Source: Pseudomonas putida
GTDB lineage: Bacteria > Pseudomonadota > Gammaproteobacteria > Pseudomonadales > Pseudomonadaceae
Reading direction: 5' to 3'
NCBI RefSeq assembly: GCF_001636055.1
Contig: NZ_CP011789.1
Coordinates: 3,534,001-3,598,000, forward strand
DNA: 64,000 bases
Position 1 is the first letter of the stretch. Every line of letters starts with the position of its first letter. The notes under the pieces were generated by a model. It saw only the letters and a list, made by a program, of their open reading frames with translations. It searched no databases and had not been told where the DNA came from. The position numbers were made by a program, and so were the translations under genes. Positions 55,083 to 63,465 of this stretch are shown here, piece by piece.

Positions 55083-55376
55083 CTACGGCTCGAACCCTTC
55101 GACGATGATCACCTCGGCTTTGGCCACTCCCTGCCGATGTCGGCACGCCTCCTGATACAGATCAGACCGGTAGCAGGCCAGCGCCTGCTCGTACGAGTCG
55201 AATTCGATCACCACGCTGCGCTGCGGTGTCACCCTCCCCTCCATCGCCTCGCTCTTGCCACCCCGGGCCAGAAAGCGCCCGCCAAATGCCACGAATGCCG
55301 CCGGCGCACGCTGGGTGTACTGCTGGTACTGCTCCGGGTCGGTAACGTCCACATGGGCGATCCAGTAAGCCTTCAT
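55083..55376 (-). CDS. DUF1330 protein
   Basis: A 97-residue dimeric alpha-beta barrel protein: MKAYWIAHVDVTDPEQYQQYTQRAPAAFVAFGGRFLARGG, then VVIEFDSYEQALACYRSDLYQEACRHRQ and VIIVEGF. These are the full DUF1330 signatures. Function unknown; family members often accompany catabolic genes. GGAGAG precedes the ATG by 6 bases. Divergent from the RibB gene, with the palindromic operator 55410-55423 between them. Confidence 0.92.
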   Translation of the reverse strand: MKAYWIAHVDVTDPEQYQQYTQRAPAAFVAFGGRFLARGGKSEAMEGRVTPQRSVVIEFDSYEQALACYRSDLYQEACRHRQGVAKAEVIIVEGFEP

Positions 55377-55406
55377 CCGTCGCTCTCCTGTACAGGGTTA
55401 TTTGTG

Positions 55407-55423
55407 TATTATGGTATACCATA
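55407..55423. promoter_or_regulatory. Palindromic operator (GntR-like)
   Basis: TATGGTATACCATA (55410-55423) is a perfect 14-base palindrome, preceded by TAT. TATTATGGTATACC (55407-55420) recurs with one mismatch on the opposite strand at 56620-56633. It lies 31 bases before the RibB start and 34 bases before the DUF1330 start. Confidence 0.75.
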
Positions 55424-55453
55424 AAAATCACCTGACCACAGTGAGCGTGCAGC

Positions 55454-56566
55454 ATGGCTTTCAACAGCATCGAAAACCTTCTCGAAGACTACCGCCAGGG
55501 CAAGATGGTGCTGCTGGTGGACGACGAAGACCGGGAGAACGAAGGCGACCTGCTGATCGCCGCCGAGCGCTGTGATGCGCAAGCGATCAATTTCATGGCC
55601 CGCGAAGCACGCGGCCTGATCTGCCTGACGCTGACCGACGAACACTGCCAACGCCTGGGCCTTGAGCAGATGGTACCGACCAACGGCAGCGTATTCAGCA
55701 CGGCGTTCACGGTATCGATCGAGGCCGCCAGCGGTGTCACCACAGGCATCTCTGCCGCCGACCGCGCGCGGACCGTGGCCGCCGCCATGGCCGCGGACGC
55801 CCGCCCCGAGCACCTGGTCCAGCCTGGCCACATCTTCCCCTTGCGCGCCCGTGAAGGCGGCGTGCTGACCCGCGCCGGACACACCGAAGCCGGTTGCGAC
55901 CTGGCGCGCCTGGCAGGCTTCGCACCGGCCTCGGTGATCGTCGAAGTGCTCAACGACGACGGCACCATGGCCCGCCGCCCGGACCTGGAGCTGTTTGCCG
56001 AGCGCCACGGCATCAAGATCGGCACCATCGCCGACCTCATCCACTATCGCCTGAGCACCGAACAGACGGTCAAGCGCATTGGCGAGCGCGAGTTGCCAAC
56101 GGTCCACGGCACGTTCCGACTGGTGACCTTCGAGGACCGTATCGAAGGTGGCGTGCACATGGCTATGGTGATGGGCGACATTCGCCGCGAGCAGCCGACG
56201 CTGGTACGCGTGCATGTCATCGATCCGCTGCGCGACCTGGTCGGCGCTGAATATGCAGGCCCTGCTAATTGGACACTGTGGGCGGCGCTGGAGCGGGTCG
56301 CAGCAGAGGGTGCCGGCGTTGTAGTGATCCTCGCCAACCATGAGTCCTCCCAGGCCCTGCTCGAACGCGTGCCGCAACTCACCCAGCCACAGCGCCCCTA
56401 CCAGCGCGGTCAGTCGAAGGTGTACTCGGAGGTGGGTACCGGCGCGCAGATCCTGCAGGACCTGGGCGTGGGCAAACTGCGCCACCTGGGCCCACCGCTC
56501 AAGTACGCAGGGCTGGCGGGGTATGAGCTGGAAGTGGTGCAGAGCATTCCATTCGAAGCTCACTGA
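55454..56566 (+). CDS. ribBX: RibB (DHBP synthase) with degenerate RibA domain
   Basis: A 370-residue two-domain protein. The N-terminal domain (1-200) is a complete 3,4-dihydroxy-2-butanone-4-phosphate synthase: VLLVDDEDRENEGDLLIAAE, FMAREARGLICLTLT, TAFTVSIEAASGVTTGISAADRA and TRAGHTEAGCDLARLAG. The C-terminal part aligns with GTP cyclohydrolase II (VRVHVIDPLRDLVGAE) but lacks its three zinc cysteines (CLTGD...CDCG), so the second activity is probably missing. No FMN-riboswitch is seen upstream; instead a palindromic operator suggests substrate control. Probably a second copy of riboflavin-pathway gene. Confidence 0.88.
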   Translation: MAFNSIENLLEDYRQGKMVLLVDDEDRENEGDLLIAAERCDAQAINFMAREARGLICLTLTDEHCQRLGLEQMVPTNGSVFSTAFTVSIEAASGVTTGISAADRARTVAAAMAADARPEHLVQPGHIFPLRAREGGVLTRAGHTEAGCDLARLAGFAPASVIVEVLNDDGTMARRPDLELFAERHGIKIGTIADLIHYRLSTEQTVKRIGERELPTVHGTFRLVTFEDRIEGGVHMAMVMGDIRREQPTLVRVHVIDPLRDLVGAEYAGPANWTLWAALERVAAEGAGVVVILANHESSQALLERVPQLTQPQRPYQRGQSKVYSEVGTGAQILQDLGVGKLRHLGPPLKYAGLAGYELEVVQSIPFEAH

Positions 56567-56619
56567 ATCTTGCGTCACCGACAGGATGACTGGTAACACC
56601 GAACGCTTGCCAAAAGTTT

Positions 56620-56641
56620 GGAATACCATAATATGATATCC
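56620..56641. promoter_or_regulatory. Second copy of the operator, upstream of ABC importer
   Basis: On the minus strand 56633-56620 reads TATTATGGTATTCC, 13 of 14 identical to the operator at 55407. The whole site GGAATACCATAATATGATAT (56620-56639) is an imperfect palindrome, 136 bases before the substrate-binding protein gene. Confidence 0.65.
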
Positions 56642-56776
56642 CGTAGACCTTGAATCTGCCGGCCGCACCTACAATCACACAACGGCCACGAATTACCTGA
56701 GATAGCTGCTCCCGAACACAGTTGGCGGGCGCGACAAAAGCCCGCCTCGAATAACAAAAGCAACGAGGGCGTAACC

Positions 56777-57802
56777 ATGCTGTTGAGCAAACGAGTCACC
56801 GCTGTGCTGTCCGCAAGCCTGCTGGCACTGGCCTGCCAGGCCACCCAGGCCGCCGACAGCCTCAACTTCGTCAGTTGGGGCGGCACCACCCAGGACGCCC
56901 AGAAACAGGCATGGGCCGACCCTTTCAGCAAGGGCAGCAACATCAAGGTCGTACAGGACGGCCCGACCGACTACGGCAAGCTCAAGGCCATGGTCGAAAG
57001 CGGCAACGTGCAATGGGACGTGGTCGACGTCGAAGCCGACTTCGCCCTGCGTGCCGCCAGCGAAGGCCTGCTCGAACCCCTCGACTTCTCCACCATCCAG
57101 CGTGATCGCATCGACCCGCGCTTCGTCTCCGACCATGGCGTCGGCTCGTTCTTCTTCTCCTTCGTGCTCGGCTACAACGAGGGCAAGCTTGGGGCCAACA
57201 AGCCGGTCGACTGGAGCGCGCTGTTCGACACCAAGACCTACCCCGGCAAGCGCGCGCTGTACAAGTGGCCGAGCCCCGGCGTGCTGGAGCTGGCCCTGCT
57301 CGCCGACGGCGTACCTGCCGACAAGCTTTACCCGCTGGATCTGGACCGCGCCTTCAAGAAACTCGACACCATCAAGAAAGACATCGTCTGGTGGGGAGGC
57401 GGTGCCCAGTCCCAGCAATTGCTGGCCTCCGGTGAAGCCGCGCTCGGGCAGTTCTGGAACGGGCGCGTCTACGCGCTGCAGCAGGATGGTGCCCCGGTGG
57501 GCGTGAGCTGGAAGCAGAACCTGGTCATGGCCGACTTCCTGGTCATTCCCAAGGGTGCCAAGAACAAGGACGCGGCCATGAAGTTCCTGGCCAACGCCAG
57601 CAGCGCCAAGGGCCAGGCCGACTTCGCCAACCTTACCGCCTACGCCCCGGTGAACCTCGACAGCGTCGCCGAGCTCGACAAGAAACTCGCACCCAACCTG
57701 CCAACCGCCTACGCCCAGGACCAGGTCACCCTCGACTTCGCCTACTGGGCCAAGAACGGCCAGGCAATCGCTGCGCGCTGGAATGAGTGGCTGGTCAAAT
57801 GA
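56777..57802 (+). CDS. ABC importer, periplasmic substrate-binding protein (PotD-like)
   Basis: A 341-residue protein. A signal peptide (LLSKRVTAVLSASLLALACQATQA) precedes the mature start DSLNFVSWGGTTQDAQKQAW. Type II binding fold blocks: IKVVQDGPTDYGKLKAMVESGNVQWDVVDVEAD, FVLGYNEGKLG, KLDTIKKDIVWWGGGAQSQQLLASGEAALGQFWNGRVYALQ. It belongs to the spermidine/putrescine-type (SBP_bac_8) cluster, which also includes opine and phosphonate-related binders, so polyamine is only one option. The stop overlaps the start of the permease gene. Confidence 0.93.
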   Translation: MLLSKRVTAVLSASLLALACQATQAADSLNFVSWGGTTQDAQKQAWADPFSKGSNIKVVQDGPTDYGKLKAMVESGNVQWDVVDVEADFALRAASEGLLEPLDFSTIQRDRIDPRFVSDHGVGSFFFSFVLGYNEGKLGANKPVDWSALFDTKTYPGKRALYKWPSPGVLELALLADGVPADKLYPLDLDRAFKKLDTIKKDIVWWGGGAQSQQLLASGEAALGQFWNGRVYALQQDGAPVGVSWKQNLVMADFLVIPKGAKNKDAAMKFLANASSAKGQADFANLTAYAPVNLDSVAELDKKLAPNLPTAYAQDQVTLDFAYWAKNGQAIAARWNEWLVK

Positions 57803-58716
57803 AAGTCGCCATCAACGCCCTGCACAATGCCCAAGGTGCCGACCCCGGCACCGGCGCACCGCGAGCGGCCGTGCGCCGCCCGCCACTGAGCCAGCGCTGG
57901 CGCGGCAGCCGCAACCTGCTGCCGGCCCTGTTGTTCCTCGGCCTGTTTTTCTTTGCGCCATTGATCGGCCTGCTGCTGCGTGGGGTGCTGGAGCCGGTGC
58001 CTGGGCTGGGCAACTACGAGCAGCTGTTCGCCAACTCAGCCTACGCGCGGGTGCTGTTCAACACCTTCTCGGTGGCGGGTCTGGTGACGGTGATCAGCGT
58101 ATTGCTGGGCTTTCCGCTGGCCTGGGCGATCACCTTGGTGCCTCGTGGCTGGGGGCGTTGGCTGCTGAACATCGTGCTGCTGTCCATGTGGACCAGCCTG
58201 CTGGCCCGCACCTATTCCTGGCTGGTGCTGCTGCAAGGCTCGGGAGTGATCAACAAGCTGCTGATGGCGCTGGGCATCATCGATGCGCCGCTGGAAATGG
58301 TGCACAACCTCACCGGTGTAGTGATCGGCATGAGCTACATCATGATCCCATTCATCGTGCTGCCACTGCAGGCGACCATGCAGGCCATCGACCCGATGGT
58401 GCTGCAGGCAGGCTCGATCTGCGGTGCAAGCCCCTGGACCAATTTCTGGAAAGTGTTCATCCCGTTGTGCCGTTCAGGCTTGTTCTCGGGTGCGCTGATG
58501 GTGTTCGTGATGTCGCTCGGTTACTACGTCACCCCGGCATTGCTGGGCGGTGCGCAGAACATGATGCTGCCCGAGTTCATCATCCAGCAGGTGCAGTCGT
58601 TCCTGAACTGGGGGCTGGCCAGCGCCGCCGCGGCACTGCTGGTGGTGATCACCCTGGTGCTCTTCTACCTGTACCTGAAGCTGCAGCCGGAATCCCCGGT
58701 CGGCAATGCGAGGTAA
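57799..58716 (+). CDS. ABC importer, permease subunit 1 (PotB-like)
   Basis: A 305-residue inner-membrane protein with about six helices after a 40-residue cytosolic lead (APRAAVRRPPLSQRWRG). The EAA-loop-like GSICGASPWTNFWKVFIPLCRSG marks binding to the ATPase. The ATG at 57799 overlaps the binding-protein stop (ATGA). Typical PotB pattern: PALLFLGLFFFAPLIGLLLRG and LLARTYSWLVLLQGSGVINKLL. Confidence 0.92.
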   Translation: MKVAINALHNAQGADPGTGAPRAAVRRPPLSQRWRGSRNLLPALLFLGLFFFAPLIGLLLRGVLEPVPGLGNYEQLFANSAYARVLFNTFSVAGLVTVISVLLGFPLAWAITLVPRGWGRWLLNIVLLSMWTSLLARTYSWLVLLQGSGVINKLLMALGIIDAPLEMVHNLTGVVIGMSYIMIPFIVLPLQATMQAIDPMVLQAGSICGASPWTNFWKVFIPLCRSGLFSGALMVFVMSLGYYVTPALLGGAQNMMLPEFIIQQVQSFLNWGLASAAAALLVVITLVLFYLYLKLQPESPVGNAR

Positions 58717-58722
58717 TCCTTC

Positions 58723-59532
58723 ATGCTCCTGTCCCCCAACGCCATGGGTCGCCCGCTGCGCACCGGCCTGTACCTGACCACCGGGATCATCGCCGCCTTC
58801 CTGCTGCTGCCGGTGGTGTTCATCGTCCTGCTGTCGTTCGGCTCCTCCCAGTGGCTGGTGTTCCCGCCCCCCGGCTGGACCTTCAAATGGTACGACCAGT
58901 TCTTCTCCAACCCCGAGTGGATGGACGCCGCGCTGGCCAGCCTCAAGGTGGCTGTGCTGACCACCTTCGCCGCCGTGGCCCTGGGCCTGCCGACCGCCTT
59001 CGCCCTGGTACGCGGGCGCTTTCCCGGGCGCGAACTGCTCTATGGCCTGTTCACCATGCCGATGATCGTGCCGCTGGTGATCATCGCGGTCGCGGTCTAC
59101 GCGCTGTTCCTGAAGCTGGGCTATACCGGCACGCTGTTCGCCTTCGTGGTCAGCCACGTGATCGTCGCCCTGCCCTTCACCATCATCTCGATCATCAACT
59201 CGCTGAAGCTGTTCGACCAGTCGATCGAGGATGCCGCGGTGATCTGCGGCGCCTCGCGGCTGCAGGCGATCGTCAAGGTCACCTTCCCGGCCATCCGCCC
59301 GGGCATGATCGCCGGCGGCCTGTTCGCCTTCCTGGTGTCGTGGGATGAGGTCGTGCTGAGCGTGATGATGGCCAGCCCAGACCTGCAGACCTTGCCAGTG
59401 AAGATGTGGACCACCCTGCGCCAGGACCTGAGCCCGGTGATCGCCGTCGCCTCGACACTGCTGATCGGCCTGTCGCTGCTGGTCATGTTCATCGCCAGCG
59501 CCCTGCGCCGCCGCAACGAAACCAACGCCTGA
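58723..59532 (+). CDS. ABC importer, permease subunit 2 (PotC-like)
   Basis: A 269-residue inner-membrane protein with six helices. It begins MGRPLRTGLYLTTGIIAAFLLLPVVFIVLLSFG and shows GWTFKWYDQFFSNPEWMDAALASLKVA, the PotC signature, and the EAA loop AAVICGASRLQAIVKVTFPAIRPG. It lies 6 bases after the first permease gene. It forms the second half of the translocation pore. Confidence 0.92.
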   Translation: MLLSPNAMGRPLRTGLYLTTGIIAAFLLLPVVFIVLLSFGSSQWLVFPPPGWTFKWYDQFFSNPEWMDAALASLKVAVLTTFAAVALGLPTAFALVRGRFPGRELLYGLFTMPMIVPLVIIAVAVYALFLKLGYTGTLFAFVVSHVIVALPFTIISIINSLKLFDQSIEDAAVICGASRLQAIVKVTFPAIRPGMIAGGLFAFLVSWDEVVLSVMMASPDLQTLPVKMWTTLRQDLSPVIAVASTLLIGLSLLVMFIASALRRRNETNA

Positions 59533-59550
59533 GTGCCGGAGACAACAATA

Positions 59551-60699
59551 ATGAGTGCAGTCATCAAAGAAGCCGCGCACGGCAAGACCCTGGTCTCCCT
59601 GCGCAACCTGAACAAGCACTACGGCGACTTCGCCGCGGTCGACAACATCAGCCTGGACATCCAGGACGGCGAATTCCTCACCTTCCTCGGCTCCAGCGGC
59701 TCGGGCAAGTCCACCACCCTGTCGATGCTGGCCGGCTTCGAGACCCCCAGCAGCGGCGAGATCCTGGTCGAAGGCCGCTCGCTGGTGAACGTGCCGCCGC
59801 ACAAGCGTGACATCGGCATGGTGTTCCAACGCTACTCGCTGTTCCCGCACCTGAGCGTGCGCGACAACATCGCCTTCCCACTGGCCATCCGCAAGCTGGG
59901 CAGCGCCGAGATCGCCAAGCGCGTCGACGCCATGCTCAAGCTGGTGCAGCTGGAAACCTTCGCACACCGGCGCCCGGCCCAGCTCTCCGGCGGCCAGCAA
60001 CAGCGCGTGGCGATCGCCCGAGCGCTGGTGTACGAGCCACGCATCCTGCTGATGGACGAGCCCCTCGGTGCCCTGGACAAGAAACTGCGCGAAGACCTGC
60101 AGGACGAGTTGCGTCAGCTGCACCGGCGCCTGGGTATCACCATCGTCTACGTCACTCACGACCAGGAAGAAGCGATGCGCCTGTCCCAGCGCATCGCCAT
60201 CTTCAGCCACGGCAAGATCGTCGGTCTGGGCAGCGGTTACGACCTCTATCAGAACCCGCCAAACGCGTTCGTCGCCTCGTTCCTGGGCAACTCCAACTTC
60301 CTCCGGGTCACCGCCAGCAGCCATGGCGCGGCGGCGTTCGAGGGCCAGTCGCTGGCCATTCGCCTGACCTCGGGGTTGGCCGCAGGTCAGGATGCGCTGA
60401 TCATGGTTCGCCCGGAAAAGGCCCTGGCGCTGAGCGCCGAACAGGCGACCCGTGAACCGCTGCCGGCAGGCTGGAATGAAGTGAGCGCCAAGGTCGGCGA
60501 GGTCTTGTTCCTCGGCGAAAGCCAGACCTGTCACGTGGTGACGGCAGGCGGTACCGAAATGACGGTCAAGGCGCTATCGGCGGCAGGCATGCCGATGCAG
60601 TCAGGCGATACGGTCAAGGTACGCTGGGCGGTGGCCGATGCCTGCGTGTACACCGAGTGGGCCGAGAGCGACCTGAGCAAGGCTGCCGGCGCACACTGA
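59551..60699 (+). CDS. ABC importer, ATP-binding subunit (PotA-like)
   Basis: A 382-residue ATPase. Walker [10 protein letters not shown] near residue 50, Q-loop [23 protein letters not shown], signature [15 protein letters not shown], Walker [22 protein letters not shown] and H-loop [18 protein letters not shown]-terminal TOBE regulatory domain covers residues 270-380. The ATG at 59551 is supported by GGAG 11 bases upstream; a GTG at 59533 is the alternative. Last gene of the importer operon. Confidence 0.95.
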   Translation: MSAVIKEAAHGKTLVSLRNLNKHYGDFAAVDNISLDIQDGEFLTFLGSSGSGKSTTLSMLAGFETPSSGEILVEGRSLVNVPPHKRDIGMVFQRYSLFPHLSVRDNIAFPLAIRKLGSAEIAKRVDAMLKLVQLETFAHRRPAQLSGGQQQRVAIARALVYEPRILLMDEPLGALDKKLREDLQDELRQLHRRLGITIVYVTHDQEEAMRLSQRIAIFSHGKIVGLGSGYDLYQNPPNAFVASFLGNSNFLRVTASSHGAAAFEGQSLAIRLTSGLAAGQDALIMVRPEKALALSAEQATREPLPAGWNEVSAKVGEVLFLGESQTCHVVTAGGTEMTVKALSAAGMPMQSGDTVKVRWAVADACVYTEWAESDLSKAAGAH

Positions 60700-60732
60700 G
60701 GGCCTCTTCGCAGCACGCCGCGGTGGGAAATT

Positions 60733-60866
60733 CTGTCTTGCTCAAAATCTAAAGGTCTAACCCAATCCCTGTGAGAGCGGCGGTTCGCCGCCGCGACTTG
60801 TCCCGCGCACACGGGCGTGGCCCGTGCCAGGCAGCGCGGTGTCTTTTTCGCGGGTTAATGACCCGC
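60733..60866. repeat. Inverted copy of the composite REP element
   Basis: Read on the minus strand it contains GCGGGTCATTAACCCGCGAA, GCGCTGCCTGGCACGGGC, then CACAGGGATTGGGTTAGACC and TTTAGATTTTGAGCAAGACAG-like sequence, matching 32250-32419 part by part. The inner hairpin GCGGCGGTTCGCCGCCGC differs. Confidence 0.82.
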
Positions 60867-60948
60867 TTCGCTCGTTTCGGCCTCTTCGCCACCTGTTCTG
60901 CCTTCCATTGCGCTACTGACGCTCGATGCAGATACAGCATGTCGGGGG

Positions 60949-60989
60949 CTGCTGCACGGCCCTTTCGCGACACGAGGCCACTCCTGCAG
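60949..60989. repeat. REP-type hairpin, CTGCAGGAG class
   Basis: CTGCTGCACGGCCCTTTCGC...CGAGGCCACTCCTGCAG; the same layout, with GGCCTTTCGCGACACAAGGCC, is at 62518-62556. A second REP class in the window. Confidence 0.7.
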
Positions 60990-61006
60990 AAGTCGATTTC
61001 TATGCA

Positions 61007-61035
61007 TTGACCATCTTGTATATACATGATGATAT
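61007..61035 (+). promoter_or_regulatory. Promoter with palindrome in the spacer
   Basis: TTGACC (61007-61012) and TGATAT (61030-61035) are 17 bases apart. The palindrome TGTATATACA (61017-61026) occupies the spacer, where a bound repressor would block RNA polymerase. It lies 65 bases before the NCS1 pseudogene. Confidence 0.55.
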
Positions 61036-61099
61036 AAGAGCGAAGTCATTCCTCTGGTTGCCCTTGCCGCCCTACAACAACAAACAAGCGGAGCCCCAC

Positions 61100-62497
61100 A
61101 TGTCCAGCAAGCCCGTGATCGAGCGGCGCTCGATCGACTACATTCCCGAAGCTGAACGCCATGGACGCGTGTACAGCCAGTTCACCCTGTGGCTGGGAGC
61201 CAATCTGCAGATCACCGCCATCGTGACCGGCGCCCTCGCCGTCGTGCTCGGCGGTGATGTGTTCTGGTCATTGATCGGCCTGCTGCTGGGCCAGGTGATC
61301 GGCGGAGCGGTCATGGCCTTGCACGCAGCCCAAGGGCCGCGGTTGGGGCTGCCGCAGATGATCTCCAGCCGCGTGCAGTTCGGCGTCTATGGCGCGGCCA
61401 TCCCGATGGTGCTGGTGTGCCTGATGTACCTGGGGTTCACCGCCACCGGCACGGTACTGTCGGGCCAGGCCATCGGCCAGTTGCTCAGCGTCAGCGACAG
61501 CGCCGGCATCCTGATCTTCGCCGGCGTGATCGTGCTGGCCACTCTCGCCGGCTACCGCGTGATCCACTGGATCGGCCGCGTGGCCAGCGTGCTGGGGATC
61601 ATTGCGTTCGTCTATCTGTTCAGCCGTATCCTGCTGCTCGCCGATATCGGCCAACTGCTGGACAACCGCCACTTCACCTGGGCCTCATTCTTGCTGGCGG
61701 TATAGCTGGCCGCCTCATGGCAGATCGCTTTCGGCCCCTACGTCGCCGACTATTCACGCTACCTGCCCAGCAACACCTCCGCGCTGAAGACCTTTCTCGC
61801 CGCCGGCCTGGGCTCGGTGATCGGCGCCCAGGCATCGATGATCCTCGGCGTGTTCGCCGCCGCCATTGCCGGCGGCCAGTTCTCGGGGCGTGAAGTGGCC
61901 TATATCGTCGGCCTGGGCGGCGCCGGTACCACCGCAGCGCTGCTGTACTTCGCCATCGCCTTCGGCAAGGTGACCATCTCCACCCTCAACAGCTACGGCA
62001 GCTTCATGTGCATCGCCACGATCATCAGCGGTTTTCGCGGCAGCCTGCAGATCAGCCGCCTGCAGCGCTTGCTGTTCGTGCTGGGCATCGTGGGTGCAGC
62101 GACGCTGGTGGCCCTGCTCGGCCAGCATTCGTTCCTGAGTGCATTCAAGTCGTTCATCCTGTTCCTGCTGACCTTCTTCGTGCCCTGGAGCGCGGTCAAC
62201 CTGGTGGACTACTACTTCATCACCCGCGAGCGCTACGACATCCCTGCCCTGGCCGATCCCGACGGACGCTATGGCCGCTGGAACTGGCCCGGCATCATCG
62301 TCTACAGCATCGGAGTGCTGATCCAGATGCCCTTCATCGACACCAAGCTGTACACCGGGCCCATGGTTGCGCACCTGGGCGGCGTCGATGTGTCGTGGCT
62401 GATCGGGTTGATGGTGCCTAGCGTGCTGTATTACTGGGTTGCCCGGGGCAAGGCCAAGCACGCACCGGCGCAGCTGATCGAACCCCAGGCACGTTGA
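61100..62497 (+). pseudogene. NCS1-family permease interrupted by an in-frame TAG
   Basis: A 466-codon frame coding for a paralogue of the permease at 53594 (470 residues): YIPEAERHGRVYSQFTLWLGANLQITAIVTG, LHAAQGPRLGLPQMISSRVQFG and, after the stop, WQIAFGPYVADYSRYLPSNTS. The TAG at 61703-61705 falls where the paralogue has Ser (TVSLAALWQIAF against AV*LAASWQIAF), so one base change TCG to TAG explains it. Both halves stay in frame and there are no other lesions, so the event is recent, a sequencing error, or the stop is read through. GGAG precedes the ATG by 6 bases. Confidence 0.88.
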
Positions 62498-62517
62498 CCG
62501 ACGCCAGCGCGGTCTTT

Positions 62518-62556
62518 TGCAGGAGCGGCCTTTCGCGACACAAGGCCGCTCCTGCA
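62518..62556. terminator. 15-base-pair hairpin between convergent genes
   Basis: TGCAGGAGCGGCCTT (62518-62532) pairs perfectly with AAGGCCGCTCCTGCA (62542-62556). It abuts the class II aldolase stop codon at 62558-62560 and follows the permease by 20 bases. Also fits the CTGCAGGAG REP class. Confidence 0.75.
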
Positions 62557-62557
62557 G

Positions 62558-63313
62558 TCAGTCCCGATAATCCGGCGCCACTTTCTCCAGCAACCGCAAC
62601 AGCGCCCCCCAGGCCAGCCCCATGGCATCCGGGTCCGCCAGCTCACCGGGCTTGAGCGGCCGTGCCGGGGCATTGAACTGCTGCTCGGTATGCGCGCAGA
62701 CCTCGGGCGATGGCAGCACCACCTTCCCGGCGCTCTGCGCCGCCAACTGAATTTCGCAGGCCTTCTCCAGATAGAACATGCGCAGAAACGCCTCGCCCGC
62801 CGTGCGTCCTACCGTCAGCAACCCATGATTGCGCAGGATCATCACCGGCTTGTCGCCGAGGTCGGCGACCAGGCGCTGCTGCTCGTCCATGTCCAGGGCA
62901 ACCCCTTCATAGTCGTGGTAAGCAACCTTGCCGTAGAACTCCATGGAGATCTGGTTGACCGGTAGCAGCCCGCACTCAAGCGCCGCCACCGCGCACCCGG
63001 CGCGGGTGTGGGTGTGCAACACGCACTGGGCATCCTCGCGTGCGCCGTGGATGGCGCTGTGGATGACGAAGCCCGCCGGATTGACCGGGTACGGCGACGC
63101 CTCCACGGCGCGCCCTTGCAAGTCGATCTTCACCAGGTTGGACGCGGTGATTTCCTCGAACAGCAGGCCGTAGGGATTGATCAAAAAATGATGCTCGGGG
63201 CCGGGTATGCGCACCGAGATGTGCGTGAAGATCAGGTCCGTCATGCGGAAATGGGCAATCAGCCGATAACAGGCGGCCAGTTCCTCACGCAGGGTACGTT
63301 CGCTGGGGTGCAT
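62558..63313 (-). CDS. Class II aldolase/adducin-family protein
   Basis: A 251-residue zinc enzyme. Zinc ligands are the histidines of CVLHTHTRAGCAV near residue 95 and of RNHGLLTVG near 165. Other blocks: DLIFTHISVRIPG, FLINPYGLLFEEITASNLVKID and NPAGFVIHSAIHGAR. Families of this fold include fuculose-phosphate aldolase, ribulose-phosphate epimerase and ketoacid decarboxylase-like enzymes. The ATG at 63313 is preferred; the frame extends upstream to 63400 without family similarity. Divergent from the Old Yellow Enzyme gene. Confidence 0.9.
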   Translation of the reverse strand: MHPSERTLREELAACYRLIAHFRMTDLIFTHISVRIPGPEHHFLINPYGLLFEEITASNLVKIDLQGRAVEASPYPVNPAGFVIHSAIHGAREDAQCVLHTHTRAGCAVAALECGLLPVNQISMEFYGKVAYHDYEGVALDMDEQQRLVADLGDKPVMILRNHGLLTVGRTAGEAFLRMFYLEKACEIQLAAQSAGKVVLPSPEVCAHTEQQFNAPARPLKPGELADPDAMGLAWGALLRLLEKVAPDYRD

Positions 63314-63387
63314 GGTGTCATCCAGGTTGTTCTTGTGGGACGAGCTTACCCCGGTACGAGGGGGTGAGCCGAAGCTAGTCCTGCCAA

Positions 63388-63414
63388 AGTAAAAAAACAA
63401 GTTGATTTTTTACT
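63388..63414. promoter_or_regulatory. AT-rich inverted repeat between divergent genes
   Basis: AGTAAAAAA (63388-63396) and TTTTTTACT (63406-63414) are perfect 9-base arms around a 9-base spacer, an unusual composition for this genome. The repeat lies in the 152-base gap before the flavin oxidoreductase, a natural place for an operator. Confidence 0.55.
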
Positions 63415-63465
63415 GAAGGTACACTTCCATGAAAAAAACAAGAACGCACGCTGGAGCCCGCACGC

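Larger units (their letters stand above)
60700..61099. other. Intergenic region with composite REP and a promoter
   Basis: 400 bases without an intact gene: composite repeat 60733-60866, a second REP-type hairpin 60949-60989 and the promoter/operator 61007-61035 before the NCS1 pseudogene. Confidence 0.6.

Noticed and set aside
55377..55453. FMN riboswitch upstream of the RibB gene
   Set aside because: The leader is only about 77 bases and contains a palindromic operator; the conserved FMN aptamer helices and loops are not there.
58474..60534. A 686-codon open frame antisense to the ABC importer genes
   Set aside because: Composition dominated by Gln, His and Asp from reversed coding sequence; the plus-strand genes have clear motifs and ribosome-binding sites.
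61703..61705. Pyrrolysine or other programmed decoding of TAG
   Set aside because: NCS1 permeases have no known pyrrolysine, the aligned residue is Ser, and pseudomonads lack pyrrolysine machinery.
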